From: UMGS1590 sp036303105
Lineage (GTDB): Bacteria; Bacillota; Peptococcia; Peptococcales; Peptococcaceae
Assembly (NCBI GenBank): GCA_036303105.1
Contig: JAXJBF010000063.1
Location: forward strand, 1 to 64,000
DNA: 64,000 nt
Reading direction: 5' to 3'
Part shown: in pieces, positions 49,455 to 58,324 of the stretch
Layout: every line of letters begins with the position of its first letter
Numbering within the stretch: position 1 is the stretch's first letter
Notes under the pieces: generated by a model
Seen by the model: the letters and a program-made list of their open reading frames with translations, nothing else
Database searches by the model: none
Told to the model about the DNA's origin: nothing
Position numbers and translations under genes: made by a program

Positions 49455-52136
49455 ATGACAACATGGAAAGTGGCAATGGCTTATCTGAGCCATGAAAAGA
49501 AGCAAACTTTGGCATTGTTTGTAGGTATTCTTTTGGCTGCTTCTTTGCTTACTGGCATTGGTTCTTTATTTTCCAGTGGGTTGAATGCAGCGAAAGAAAA
49601 TGCACGATTGGAGTATGGGGATTGGCATTATAGCACACGATGCGACTTGCCATGGTATGATGATTTTATAGGAGACCCAACGGGGGAAGGCTTCAATCTT
49701 CAATCACATGGCGTGGAAATCGTACGAAAAGCTATTGAAGAACCGTTTGCATTGCAATATGTGAGTGCTGATTCGGGCTATATGAAAATGATGGGCCGTT
49801 CGCTGTTGGAAGGAAAGATGCCGGAATTCAATTATGAAGTTGCGATGGATAAGCAAACATTGCGAAATTTGGGCGTTTCAGCAGAATTAGGCAACTCAGT
49901 CACGTTAGATGGTGAAACATTCACGCTCTGTGGCATTGTTGCAGAAATGCCGGAAAAACTGAGCGAACAGATGGGTGATTTCATGCAAGTGTTTGTTGGA
50001 CCAAATTTAGACTATGGAATGAACGGTCGTTTTATCTATCTAAAATTTGATGAGTCGAAGTCTGTAGCCGATCAGATGGCTGCTTTTGCTGCTAAATATG
50101 GTATTGATGGCAGTACCGTTGAATTAAACAAGGGCCTTTCAAGTTATGTGGGGGCAGATGCAGCATCAATGACACCAAAAGAAATTTTGGGAGCGCTTCA
50201 GGATCCGAGTCTTGGTATTCCATATGTTTGGGGCATGTTAAATGAAAATCAAGCGATGACTGAGAAGGCGGTGTTAGTTGCGTTAATCATCTTCGCAGGT
50301 TTTATTATTTATAGCATTTTTCAGGTTTCGGTACTGAAGCGCATGGAACAGTACAGTATCATGCAAACGCTGGGGCTGACGGATGGTGGTATTTGGCGCC
50401 TGTTGTTATGTGAATTGTTTCTTATTTTCGCTGTGGCCTATTCTATAGGATGTATCATGGGTAATATGGTGGCAGCGGTTCTTTATAGATACGTAGGACG
50501 AATTTTCGTAACTCGTCATCTCACATATCATGCTGGCATTGACACTTCACAGATTGCTGCCGAACAATCAGTTAGCAATATTCCTGATGCCGGTGCTTTT
50601 CAAGTAGATTGGTCTTTCATCATCGGTACGGCATTAGCATTATCTGTGATTTTATTCGTTATATGCTCACTATTGGTTCGTAAAATGAAACGGTTATCCT
50701 TGAGACAGATGATGGTTAATGATCAAGGAAAAAGCTGGCGTAATCGAAAAATAATGAGTTTGCATCATGGAAGTCTTACTGGTGTGCTCACAAAGCGATT
50801 CATGTTTGACCGAAAAAGCACATTTTTTGGCATTCTGCTTTCTCTTGCCATTGGTGGTATTATTTTTTTGAGCGCAGCTTATGTGATTGACAACACTCGT
50901 ACGAACAATTTATTGACTTTTGCAGCGGATGATGGATTGGGCTCGGATATTCAGTTGATAGAAGAAACAGGAACTCTTTCTGAAACGATTCCGGATGATA
51001 TTGTAGAGAGATTGCGAGCGTTAGATGGCGTTGCAGAGGTACTGCCAGTACGTTATCAATTGGGAGAGATCTCATTACCTAATGGCATGTTTCACATGCC
51101 AGCGTATTATCCAGAAACGGCCAATGAGGAAGGCTTTGAACAAGATCCAGAGATTATGGAGCGTTATAATGGCATTATTGTTCAAACAGGAGAAGATGAT
51201 TATCGGTTGAAAGTAAATATCTATGGTTATGATGATGCCATGCTTACAGCGCTTAATGATTATCTTATTGATGGGACCATTGATCCTGATAAAATGAGAA
51301 AAGATAATGGTGTTATCGTGAAGACACTCAGTGATGGTCAAGGCAATACCGATGGTGTCGATTTTCTGGTGGGCGATGATCTCACCATAAAAACACCGAA
51401 TGATCCGGAAGCAGAAGGAGAAGTCTTGAGATTTTTGGATGACAATAATCAGTATCAGGAATCAACTTTTACAATGGCAGCCATTGTAAGCCGACCGCTG
51501 GGTAAGGTTGAGACGACCATTGGTGATAATGGTGAATCGGTGGTTGATATTATTATGACCAATGAACAAATGGAAAAATATTTTGGCGTCAGCGGTTATC
51601 AAACTGTAAGTCTTTCCTTAACAGACGATGCAGAACCTTTAGCAGTATCGGATGCCATAAGGGCGTTAACAGCAGGTATATCTGGTTGTTTAGTCCAAGA
51701 TTATTCGGCACAGATTGCAGCACAGAACTTGTATTTGACGCAGCAAATGTTGTTTTTCTATGGCATTGCTTTTGTATTGTTAGCAATTAGTTTACTTCAT
51801 ATCATGAATAGCATGCATTATTTGGTTGTGGAACGTCGCTATGAGTTTGCTGTTCTACGTGCCATGGGTATCACTGATACTGGCTTTTTACGAATGATGG
51901 CAAAAGAAGGGTTAAGATACGGCCTCTTTGCAAGTTTTGCTATGCTACTTGTTTTTATACTTGTACAAAAAGTGTTGTATTATTTTTTAGTACATGTTTA
52001 TTTATATCTTCATCCAACAGCGATGATATCGGGAAAATATTTAGTGATAATGATTTGCCTTAATGTTTTTGTATGTATGTTTGCAATGCTGTTATCGGGT
52101 AAACAAGTGTTGCGGCGTGCAATACTTGAGCAATAG
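49455..52136 (+). CDS. FtsX-like ABC permease, large
   Basis: 893 residues. N-terminal helix (about 20-42), a long exported domain, three or four helices (about 275-425), another helix near 470-490, a second exported domain (about 495-770) and three C-terminal helices (about 775-890): two FtsX-type halves in one chain. Mechanotransmission-type permeases of this kind act on peptides or cell-wall sites without moving a substrate across the bilayer. Starts 2 nt after the ATPase stop, with AGGTGG upstream. The four genes form one module. Confidence 0.9.
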   Translation: MTTWKVAMAYLSHEKKQTLALFVGILLAASLLTGIGSLFSSGLNAAKENARLEYGDWHYSTRCDLPWYDDFIGDPTGEGFNLQSHGVEIVRKAIEEPFALQYVSADSGYMKMMGRSLLEGKMPEFNYEVAMDKQTLRNLGVSAELGNSVTLDGETFTLCGIVAEMPEKLSEQMGDFMQVFVGPNLDYGMNGRFIYLKFDESKSVADQMAAFAAKYGIDGSTVELNKGLSSYVGADAASMTPKEILGALQDPSLGIPYVWGMLNENQAMTEKAVLVALIIFAGFIIYSIFQVSVLKRMEQYSIMQTLGLTDGGIWRLLLCELFLIFAVAYSIGCIMGNMVAAVLYRYVGRIFVTRHLTYHAGIDTSQIAAEQSVSNIPDAGAFQVDWSFIIGTALALSVILFVICSLLVRKMKRLSLRQMMVNDQGKSWRNRKIMSLHHGSLTGVLTKRFMFDRKSTFFGILLSLAIGGIIFLSAAYVIDNTRTNNLLTFAADDGLGSDIQLIEETGTLSETIPDDIVERLRALDGVAEVLPVRYQLGEISLPNGMFHMPAYYPETANEEGFEQDPEIMERYNGIIVQTGEDDYRLKVNIYGYDDAMLTALNDYLIDGTIDPDKMRKDNGVIVKTLSDGQGNTDGVDFLVGDDLTIKTPNDPEAEGEVLRFLDDNNQYQESTFTMAAIVSRPLGKVETTIGDNGESVVDIIMTNEQMEKYFGVSGYQTVSLSLTDDAEPLAVSDAIRALTAGISGCLVQDYSAQIAAQNLYLTQQMLFFYGIAFVLLAISLLHIMNSMHYLVVERRYEFAVLRAMGITDTGFLRMMAKEGLRYGLFASFAMLLVFILVQKVLYYFLVHVYLYLHPTAMISGKYLVIMICLNVFVCMFAMLLSGKQVLRRAILEQ

Positions 52137-52221
52137 GCTAGGCAGCGACGAAGAACCACTGTGTTTTTAAGTTAACTTATAAAAAAGATGAAAAAATCGT
52201 TAATTTTTTTGTAATATGGCT

Positions 52222-52251
52222 TGACATAAGAGGAGTTCTTATCGTATAATA
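52222..52251 (+). promoter_or_regulatory. Promoter of the tRNA cluster
   Basis: TTGACA and TATAAT with an 18-bp spacer, about 40 nt before tRNA-Glu. Both boxes are perfect consensus. Confidence 0.88.
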
Positions 52252-52290
52252 CGTTTCGTTGACACGGCAAAAGACGAGTCAACGAAAGAT

Positions 52291-52364
52291 GGCCAGGTGG
52301 AGAAGCGGCTTAACTCATCAGCCTTTCACGCTGACATTCACGGGTTCGAATCCCGTACTGGTCA
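52291..52364 (+). tRNA. tRNA-Glu (anticodon TTC)
   Basis: Cloverleaf: D arm GAG...CTC, anticodon stem TCAGC/GCTGA with loop CTTTCAC, T arm ACGGG/CCCGT. The acceptor arms GGCCAGG and ACTGGTC pair except for G7 with A66. The 3' CCA is not encoded (TCA follows the discriminator A). Confidence 0.93.
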
Positions 52365-52391
52365 TCACAATTATATATCATTGTGAACTTT

Positions 52392-52464
52392 GGACAATTA
52401 GCTCAGTTGGGAGAGCGTCTGCCTTACAAGCAGAGGGTCGGCGGTTCGAGCCCGTCATCATCCA
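52392..52464 (+). tRNA. tRNA-Val (anticodon TAC) with two acceptor-stem mismatches
   Basis: D arm GCTC/GAGC, anticodon stem TCTGC/GCAGA with loop CTTACAA, T arm GGCGG/CCGTC. The acceptor arms GGACAAT and ATCATCC pair except C4-A69 and A5-C68. CCA is not encoded. Only 2 nt separate it from tRNA-Asp. Confidence 0.9.
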
Positions 52465-52466
52465 TT

Positions 52467-52540
52467 GGCGCAGTAGCTCAGGTGGTTAGAGCGCCAGCCT
52501 GTCACGCTGGAGGTCGTGGGTTCGAGACCCATCTGCGTCG
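52467..52540 (+). tRNA. tRNA-Asp (anticodon GTC)
   Basis: Complete cloverleaf: acceptor GGCGCAG/CTGCGTC (one G-U pair), D arm GCTC/GAGC, anticodon stem CCAGC/GCTGG with loop CTGTCAC, T arm GTGGG/CCCAT, discriminator G. CCA is not encoded (TAG follows). Confidence 0.95.
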
Positions 52541-52542
52541 TA

Positions 52543-52568
52543 GACATTGCTTGTGCAATGTCTTTTTT
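52543..52568 (+). terminator. Terminator of the tRNA cluster
   Basis: 8-bp perfect stem (52543-52550 with 52555-52562), TTGT loop and six T residues. Confidence 0.92.
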
Positions 52569-52659
52569 AATGGCTTTTGCCAGAAGAAATACATCAGGAT
52601 GGTCCGATGTCTGCGCTTGCAGTTATGAACATCTGCACAGATGAAAGGAGAAAAGCAAA
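52569..52659 (+). promoter_or_regulatory. rplS upstream leader, possible L19 autoregulatory structure
   Basis: The 90 nt before rplS contain two small hairpins (CTGC/GCAG around 52611 and CATCT/AGATG around 52629). A ribosomal-protein leader is known upstream of rplS in some Firmicutes; I cannot confirm a match by eye. Confidence 0.3.
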
Positions 52660-53004
52660 ATGGATATCATTAAGCAAATTGAAGAAGCACAAATGAAGCA
52701 AGACGTTCCTGAATTTCGTCCTGGCGATACTGTTCGCATCGAAGTAAAGGTCGTCGAAGGGAACAGAGAACGTCTTCAGGCATATGAAGGTGTTGTTATT
52801 AAACGTGTCGGCAAAGGCTTGACCGAGACCTTCACTGTTCGTCGTACTGCTTACGGCGTTACTAGTGAAAGAATCTTCCCAATTCATTCCCCACGTGTTG
52901 CAAGCATTAAGGTTGTTCGCCAGGGGAAAGTACGTCGTGCAAAACTTTACTATATGCGCGATCGTTACGGTAAAGCTGCTCGTATCAAAGAAATCCATCG
53001 CTAA
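52660..53004 (+). CDS. rplS: 50S ribosomal protein L19
   Basis: 114 residues with FRPGDTVRIEVKVVEGNRER, GVVIKRVGKG and the C-terminal RRAKLYYMRDRYGKAARIKE, all L19 blocks. AAAGGAG lies 9 nt before the ATG. Sits at the 30S-50S interface. Here it is not next to trmD as often seen, but 8 kb away behind a tRNA cluster. Confidence 0.98.
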   Translation: MDIIKQIEEAQMKQDVPEFRPGDTVRIEVKVVEGNRERLQAYEGVVIKRVGKGLTETFTVRRTAYGVTSERIFPIHSPRVASIKVVRQGKVRRAKLYYMRDRYGKAARIKEIHR

Positions 53005-53006
53005 TG

Positions 53007-53042
53007 AAAAATCGGATGTGCTAAGTGTACATCCGATTTTTT
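53007..53042 (+). terminator. Terminator of rplS
   Basis: 12-bp perfect stem (53007-53018 with 53029-53040) with T-run directly after the stop. Confidence 0.93.
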
Positions 53043-53176
53043 ATTATATAAAGAAGTTAGCTGATATTACTGATTCTAATAATAAGGTAAGGAAAAAGAA
53101 AGCGTTTATAATTCTCTTTTGATTTTACAAGCGAGTCTATAATTTTTGCAAAGAAACGAGAAAGGTGGCTGTCATA

Positions 53177-54394
53177 ATGAGGACACGTATGAGTATAAGA
53201 AAAGGCGTGTATAAAATCATTCAGTATGGTTTGAAAATAGGTATGTCTTTATTACCCTGGCGGCAGCCACAACTAATGCAGGGAAGCGGCATGATTAGAC
53301 GTTTGCCAATGTGGGTTAGAAAAAAAGGTTACAAAAAAGTGTTGGTTGTGACGGACGAAAATTTGATGCGGTTGCATTTATTGGATAGCATGTTGGCTGA
53401 GATGGATAATGCAAGGTTAGAGTATACGATTTATCATGATATTGCTGCCAATCCGACAGATGTCAATGTTGAAGAAGGTCTATCTTTGTATATAGCGGCT
53501 CAATGTGAGTGTATGATTGCTTTTGGCGGTGGTGCACCTATTGATTGCGCGAAAGCGATTGGTGCACGTGTTGCGCGCCCCAAAAAGTCAGTAAGAGACC
53601 TTCAAGGATTATTGAAAGTTTTAAAACCTATTCCGACAATTTTTGCCGTACCGACTACTGCCGGAACGGGATCGGAAACAACCATTGCAGCCGTTATAAC
53701 TGAGGATGAAACGCATCATAAGGCGTCAATTAATGATTTTAATCTTGTGCCACGGTATGCTGTTTTAGATCCTGAATTAACGGTTGGCCTGCCGCCACGA
53801 ACAACTGCAACAACAGGAATGGACGCACTTTGCCATGCTGTTGAAGCGTACACCAATCATCTCTATAATAGCGAACTGGAAAATGAGATGTGCCGGAAAT
53901 CTGTTAAGCTCATATATGATAATTTGTACGCTGCGTATTTAGATGGTTCGAATATCATAGCTCGTAAAAATATGCAGGAAGCTGCCTTTTATGCTGGTCG
54001 CGCATTTACGCGAGGCTGCGTTGGATATGTGCATGCCATTGGACATACTTTAGGAGGAATTTACTTAGTTCCGCATGGTTTAGCAATGTCAATCTTATTG
54101 CCACATGTTCTACGTGCATACGGTTCTGCTGTCTATGATCGTTTGGCAGAGTTAAGCAATGTGTGTGGTATGACAGATTCTATGGCCACTAATGCTGAAA
54201 AGGCAAATGCTTTTATCTGCTGGATTGAAAATATGAAAAAATTAATGGACATTCCTGAGTATCCTTCAATGATTCAAAGGGAAGATATTGACCAAATGGT
54301 GACATGGATTGATAGAGAAGCAAATCCTATATATCCGGTGCCAGTCATTTGGAGTAAATCGGAAATTAAGGAGTTCATCATTAGTTTGCTATAG
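53177..54394 (+). CDS. Iron-containing alcohol dehydrogenase
   Basis: 405 residues, group III dehydrogenase. NAD(P) site FGGGAPIDCAKA, then PTTAGTGSETTIAAVI. Metal region DALCHAVEAY and VHAIGHTLGGIYLVPHGLAM, with His residues in the family positions. A basic N-terminal extension of about 30 residues is unusual. Interconverts an alcohol and an aldehyde with NAD(P)H; the substrate is open. Start at ATG 53177 after AAAGGTGG; monocistronic. Confidence 0.93.
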   Translation: MRTRMSIRKGVYKIIQYGLKIGMSLLPWRQPQLMQGSGMIRRLPMWVRKKGYKKVLVVTDENLMRLHLLDSMLAEMDNARLEYTIYHDIAANPTDVNVEEGLSLYIAAQCECMIAFGGGAPIDCAKAIGARVARPKKSVRDLQGLLKVLKPIPTIFAVPTTAGTGSETTIAAVITEDETHHKASINDFNLVPRYAVLDPELTVGLPPRTTATTGMDALCHAVEAYTNHLYNSELENEMCRKSVKLIYDNLYAAYLDGSNIIARKNMQEAAFYAGRAFTRGCVGYVHAIGHTLGGIYLVPHGLAMSILLPHVLRAYGSAVYDRLAELSNVCGMTDSMATNAEKANAFICWIENMKKLMDIPEYPSMIQREDIDQMVTWIDREANPIYPVPVIWSKSEIKEFIISLL

Positions 54395-54452
54395 AAGAAG
54401 TTTTTAAATTATAATACGAGAATATGAGATAACATTTTATAGTACATTTCGG

Positions 54453-54496
54453 TCAACCAGATGAATGTTTACAATCGTTCATCTGGTTGATTTGAT
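54453..54496 (+). terminator. Inverted repeat after the alcohol dehydrogenase, probable terminator
   Basis: 13-bp perfect stem (54453-54465 with 54478-54490), then a short T-rich tail. Confidence 0.7.
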
Positions 54497-54514
54497 TATA
54501 ACGTACGTACACTC

Positions 54515-54544
54515 TTGCATAAGGACTGGCATTTCCTTTATAAT
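54515..54544 (+). promoter_or_regulatory. Promoter of the ligA-gatCAB operon
   Basis: TTGCAT and TATAAT with an 18-bp spacer, 48 nt before ligA. Confidence 0.7.
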
Positions 54545-54592
54545 TAAGAATAGTTTGTAGTCATTGATGATTGAAAGGTGGTGAAGGTACGG

Positions 54593-56590
54593 ATGACTGA
54601 GGCAGAAAAAAGACAATATAATGATTTAATGGATATAATTCGCAGGCATGAATATCTTTATTATGTTTTGGACAATCCTGAAATTAGTGATGCAGCATAT
54701 GATGAGTATTATCGTGCTTTACAAGCATTTGAACGTCAGCATCCAGGTGAAATTGACAAAGACTCACCGACTCAACGTGTTGGTGGAGCAGTAAAAGATG
54801 GATTCCGTTCTTATCATCATCCTATTCCTCTTCAAAGCCTGGCGAATGCTTTTTCTTTAGAGGATTTGCAAGCTTTTGATCAAAGTTTACGAAAAGAGAT
54901 TCCAGCCAGTCGCATTCGTTACTCTGTAGAGTTTAAAATTGATGGGCTCTCAATTGCACTGTATTATCATGATGGGAAGTTGCAAACAGCGGCAACACGA
55001 GGCGATGGTAACGATGGTGAAGATGTAACCAGTAATGTGCGCACGATTCGAAGCATTCCTTTGAGCATTGAATACGCAGGAGATGTTTCTGTACGTGGCG
55101 AGATTTATATGCCTAAAAAGGCTTTTGAACATCTGAATGCTGAGCGTGATGCGTTGGGCGAGCCTTTGTTTGCCAATCCTCGAAATGCTGCGGCTGGTTC
55201 TTTACGGCAGCTTGATCCTCAAATCACGGCAAAGCGAAGCCTTGATGGTATTTTTTATACCGTAATGAATGACGAATCTTGTGGCCTGGATTCGCAAGAT
55301 TCAGCTATTGATTTTATACGGTCACTTCATTTGCCACCAATTAAGAACATGATTTGCACTTCAATCGAGGAAGCGTATGAATACTGTATGATATGGAGAG
55401 ACAAACGGCAAGAGTTACCTTATGAAATTGATGGAATGGTTATTAAGCTCACAGATCTTGCTTTGCAAAAGCAATTGGGAATGCGCGCAAAATCTCCTCG
55501 GTGGGCAATTGCCTTTAAGTTTCCTCCAGAGCAAAAAACGACAAAACTTTATGATATCACGTTACAAATTGGGCGCACGGGCGTTGCAACACCTGTAGGG
55601 GAATTAGAGCCAGTTCTTGTTGCGGGATCAACCATTCGTCGTGCAACTTTGCATAATCGTGCTTTTATTGAAGAGAAAGACATTCGTATTGGGGACATGG
55701 TGGTTGTTCAGAAAGCTGGAGATGTTATTCCGGAAATTGATCATGTTGTGACGGAAAAACGCTCTCAAGATTCAAAACCATATGTTTTTCCTATGGTATG
55801 TCCAGAATGTGGTAGTGACCTTGTGCAAGTTGAAGGAGAAGCTGCAATTCGATGTATGAATGCGCTGGCATGTCCGTCGCAGGTTCGTGCAAAAATTGTT
55901 CATTTTGCTAGCAAGGATGCTATGGATATAGTTGGGCTTGGGCCAGAGATTGTAAATCAGCTTTATTCGACAGGACTGGTAAAAGAGTTACCGGATCTTT
56001 ATCGATTAAATATGGAGGCATTGCTAACATTAGAACGATTCGCGGATGCCAAGGCAATGAATTTATTAAATGCTATTGAAGCTTCTAAATCTGCAGACTT
56101 TTACCGCTTTTTGTATGGCTTAGGAATACCATTGGTTGGTTTAGAGACCAGCAAAATTTTAGCCCGTCATTTTTCGAATATGGATACGCTTATGGCTGCT
56201 GATGTTGTTGCTTTACAGGAAATTGATCAAATTGGTGCATTGATTGCACGAGAAATTGTGGGCTTTTTTTCTAATGTGCGTAATAAAGAGCAGATTAAGG
56301 TGTTGTCAGAGCTTGGAATTAATATGATGAGCAGTGTTGAAGAGATAGAGTCTCCTCAAACCGTTATGGGTAAAACATTTGTATTAACAGGCACGTTACC
56401 AACATATTCAAGAGATGAGGCAAAGACCATGATTGAAGAACATGGCGGAAAAGTGACAGGAAGTGTTAGCAAAAAAACCAGCTATGTCGTTGCTGGTGAT
56501 AAACCAGGAGCAAAATACGAAAAAGCTGTTAATTTGAATATACCAGTTATTACAGAAGAAGCTTTGTTGGCTTTATTGAAAGGAGAATAG
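54593..56590 (+). CDS. ligA: NAD-dependent DNA ligase LigA
   Basis: 665 residues. Domain Ia with YYVLDNPEISDAAYDEYYRAL, the adenylated Lys in VEFKIDGLS, an OB fold, a C4 zinc finger (CPECG...CMNALACP), helix-hairpin-helix repeats and a C-terminal BRCT domain (GKTFVLTGTLPTYSRDEAK). Seals nicks in replication and repair. ATG 54593 chosen from family start and GAAGG upstream; GTGs at 54578 and 54581 are alternatives. Two nucleotides before gatC. Confidence 0.97.
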   Translation: MTEAEKRQYNDLMDIIRRHEYLYYVLDNPEISDAAYDEYYRALQAFERQHPGEIDKDSPTQRVGGAVKDGFRSYHHPIPLQSLANAFSLEDLQAFDQSLRKEIPASRIRYSVEFKIDGLSIALYYHDGKLQTAATRGDGNDGEDVTSNVRTIRSIPLSIEYAGDVSVRGEIYMPKKAFEHLNAERDALGEPLFANPRNAAAGSLRQLDPQITAKRSLDGIFYTVMNDESCGLDSQDSAIDFIRSLHLPPIKNMICTSIEEAYEYCMIWRDKRQELPYEIDGMVIKLTDLALQKQLGMRAKSPRWAIAFKFPPEQKTTKLYDITLQIGRTGVATPVGELEPVLVAGSTIRRATLHNRAFIEEKDIRIGDMVVVQKAGDVIPEIDHVVTEKRSQDSKPYVFPMVCPECGSDLVQVEGEAAIRCMNALACPSQVRAKIVHFASKDAMDIVGLGPEIVNQLYSTGLVKELPDLYRLNMEALLTLERFADAKAMNLLNAIEASKSADFYRFLYGLGIPLVGLETSKILARHFSNMDTLMAADVVALQEIDQIGALIAREIVGFFSNVRNKEQIKVLSELGINMMSSVEEIESPQTVMGKTFVLTGTLPTYSRDEAKTMIEEHGGKVTGSVSKKTSYVVAGDKPGAKYEKAVNLNIPVITEEALLALLKGE

Positions 56591-56591
56591 T

Positions 56592-56873
56592 ATGCTTACT
56601 AAAGAAGCTGTTGAGCGGGTTGCTCACTTGAGCCGCTTAGAATTTACGGAAGAAGAAATGGAAAAACAATATGAACAGCTTGGATCTATTATTGATATGA
56701 TGGACAGTCTTAGTGAAATTGACACCACAGATGTAACACCGCTTAATCATGTAATGGATTTACAAAATGTTTTCCGCGAGGATATTGTTCATGAAAGCAT
56801 GGGCGTTGAAAAAGTTCTTTCAAATGCGCCAAGTGAAAACGAAAATATGTTTCAGGTTCCAAAAATCGTTTAA
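56592..56873 (+). CDS. gatC: Asp/Glu-tRNA amidotransferase subunit C
   Basis: 93 residues: VERVAHLSRLEFTEEEMEKQ, IDTTDVTPLNHVMDLQNVFRED. It stabilises the GatA-GatB complex. First of gatC-gatA-gatB, tightly spaced after ligA. Confidence 0.97.
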   Translation: MLTKEAVERVAHLSRLEFTEEEMEKQYEQLGSIIDMMDSLSEIDTTDVTPLNHVMDLQNVFREDIVHESMGVEKVLSNAPSENENMFQVPKIV

Positions 56874-56887
56874 AGGAGTGAATCACT

Positions 56888-58324
56888 TTGTCGGAAAATT
56901 TGATGACCATTCATGATTGGCATGATCGTCTTGTTAATCGAGAAATTACTGCACGTGCTCTTACCGAAGCGTATTTGGCTAAGATTGAGAACAATGCAGA
57001 TATCAATGCATACATTACGTTGAATAAAGAGGCAGCACTTGCTCAGGCTGATGCTGTTGACGAAAAAATTAATCGTGGTGAATCTATTGGAATGCTTGAA
57101 GGGATTCCTGTTGCTGTCAAAGATAATATTTGTACAGAAGGGCTGCGTACCACTTGTGCCTCTCATATGTTAGAAAATTTTGTGCCTCAGTATAATGCAG
57201 CAGTTGTAGAAAAATTGGCCGCTGCAGGTGCAGTCATTGTGGGTAAAACCAATATGGATGAATTCGCTATGGGTTCTACAACAGAAACTTCTTTCTTTGG
57301 GCCAACTAAGAATCCGGTGAATACTGCATGCGTTCCTGGCGGATCAAGCGGCGGTTCTGCTGCAGCTGTGGCTGATGGTGAGGCGGTGTATGCCTTGGGA
57401 AGTGATACAGGCGGATCGATTCGTCAGCCAGCAGCTTTTTGCGGCATCGTTGGTTTAAAACCAACTTATGGCTCAGTATCGCGTTATGGATTGATTGCTT
57501 TTGCTTCATCTTTAGACCAAATTGGACCTTTGGTAAATGATGTGCAAGATGCTGGTCTTGTTATGAATGTTATTGCAGGGTATGATCACCGCGATGCAAC
57601 ATCAGCAAATGTTGTGCATGAAGATTTTACACGCTTTATTGGAAAGGATATTAAGGGTGTGAAAATTGGTGTGCCTGTTGAATACATGGGAGATGGTGTC
57701 GCTTCGGCAATAAAAGCACAAATACTTAAAGTTCGTTCATATCTTGAGAAACAAGGGGCAATAGTTGAAGAATGCTCATTACCTACGACGAATTATGCAA
57801 TTCCCGCATATTATTTGATTGCGCCAGCAGAAGCAAGTTCAAATTTGGCACGGTACGACGGTGTACGCTATGGTTTGCGTGAACAGGCTGATGATATGAT
57901 ATCTATGTTTAAAAAGACCCGTAAAGAAGGTTTTGGCGATGAAGTAAAACGCCGCATCATGCTCGGTACCTATGCGTTAAGTGCTGGGTATTATGATGCA
58001 TACTATCTTAAAGCGTTAAAAGTACGTCATCTCATTCAAGACGATTTTAAGCGTGCGTTTGAAGAATATGATTGCTTGCTTACGCCAGCTTCGGTTGTTA
58101 CGGCGCCAAAGATTGGTGTGGAGTATGATGCAGTAACAACTTATAAACAAGATATTTGCACTGTTACCTCTAACCTGGCTGGTCTTCCTGCTATTTCGGT
58201 GCCATATGGTAAAGATGAAAATGATATGCCAATTGGCATTCAATTCATTGGAAAACCATTTGATGAAGCCTTTTTGTTACAGGTGGCTTACACAGTGGAA
58301 CAAGGGGCAAAGGAGGCTGAATAA
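56888..58324 (+). CDS. gatA: Asp/Glu-tRNA amidotransferase subunit A
   Basis: 478 residues, amidase-signature enzyme that releases ammonia from glutamine. The Ser-cisSer-Lys triad is visible in VAVKDNIC, GGSSGGSAAAV and SDTGGSIRQPA. TTG start 7 nt after AAAGGAGTG. Overlaps gatB by 1 nt. With tRNA-Glu encoded nearby, it makes Gln-tRNA (and possibly Asn-tRNA) by transamidation. Confidence 0.97.
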   Translation: MSENLMTIHDWHDRLVNREITARALTEAYLAKIENNADINAYITLNKEAALAQADAVDEKINRGESIGMLEGIPVAVKDNICTEGLRTTCASHMLENFVPQYNAAVVEKLAAAGAVIVGKTNMDEFAMGSTTETSFFGPTKNPVNTACVPGGSSGGSAAAVADGEAVYALGSDTGGSIRQPAAFCGIVGLKPTYGSVSRYGLIAFASSLDQIGPLVNDVQDAGLVMNVIAGYDHRDATSANVVHEDFTRFIGKDIKGVKIGVPVEYMGDGVASAIKAQILKVRSYLEKQGAIVEECSLPTTNYAIPAYYLIAPAEASSNLARYDGVRYGLREQADDMISMFKKTRKEGFGDEVKRRIMLGTYALSAGYYDAYYLKALKVRHLIQDDFKRAFEEYDCLLTPASVVTAPKIGVEYDAVTTYKQDICTVTSNLAGLPAISVPYGKDENDMPIGIQFIGKPFDEAFLLQVAYTVEQGAKEAE

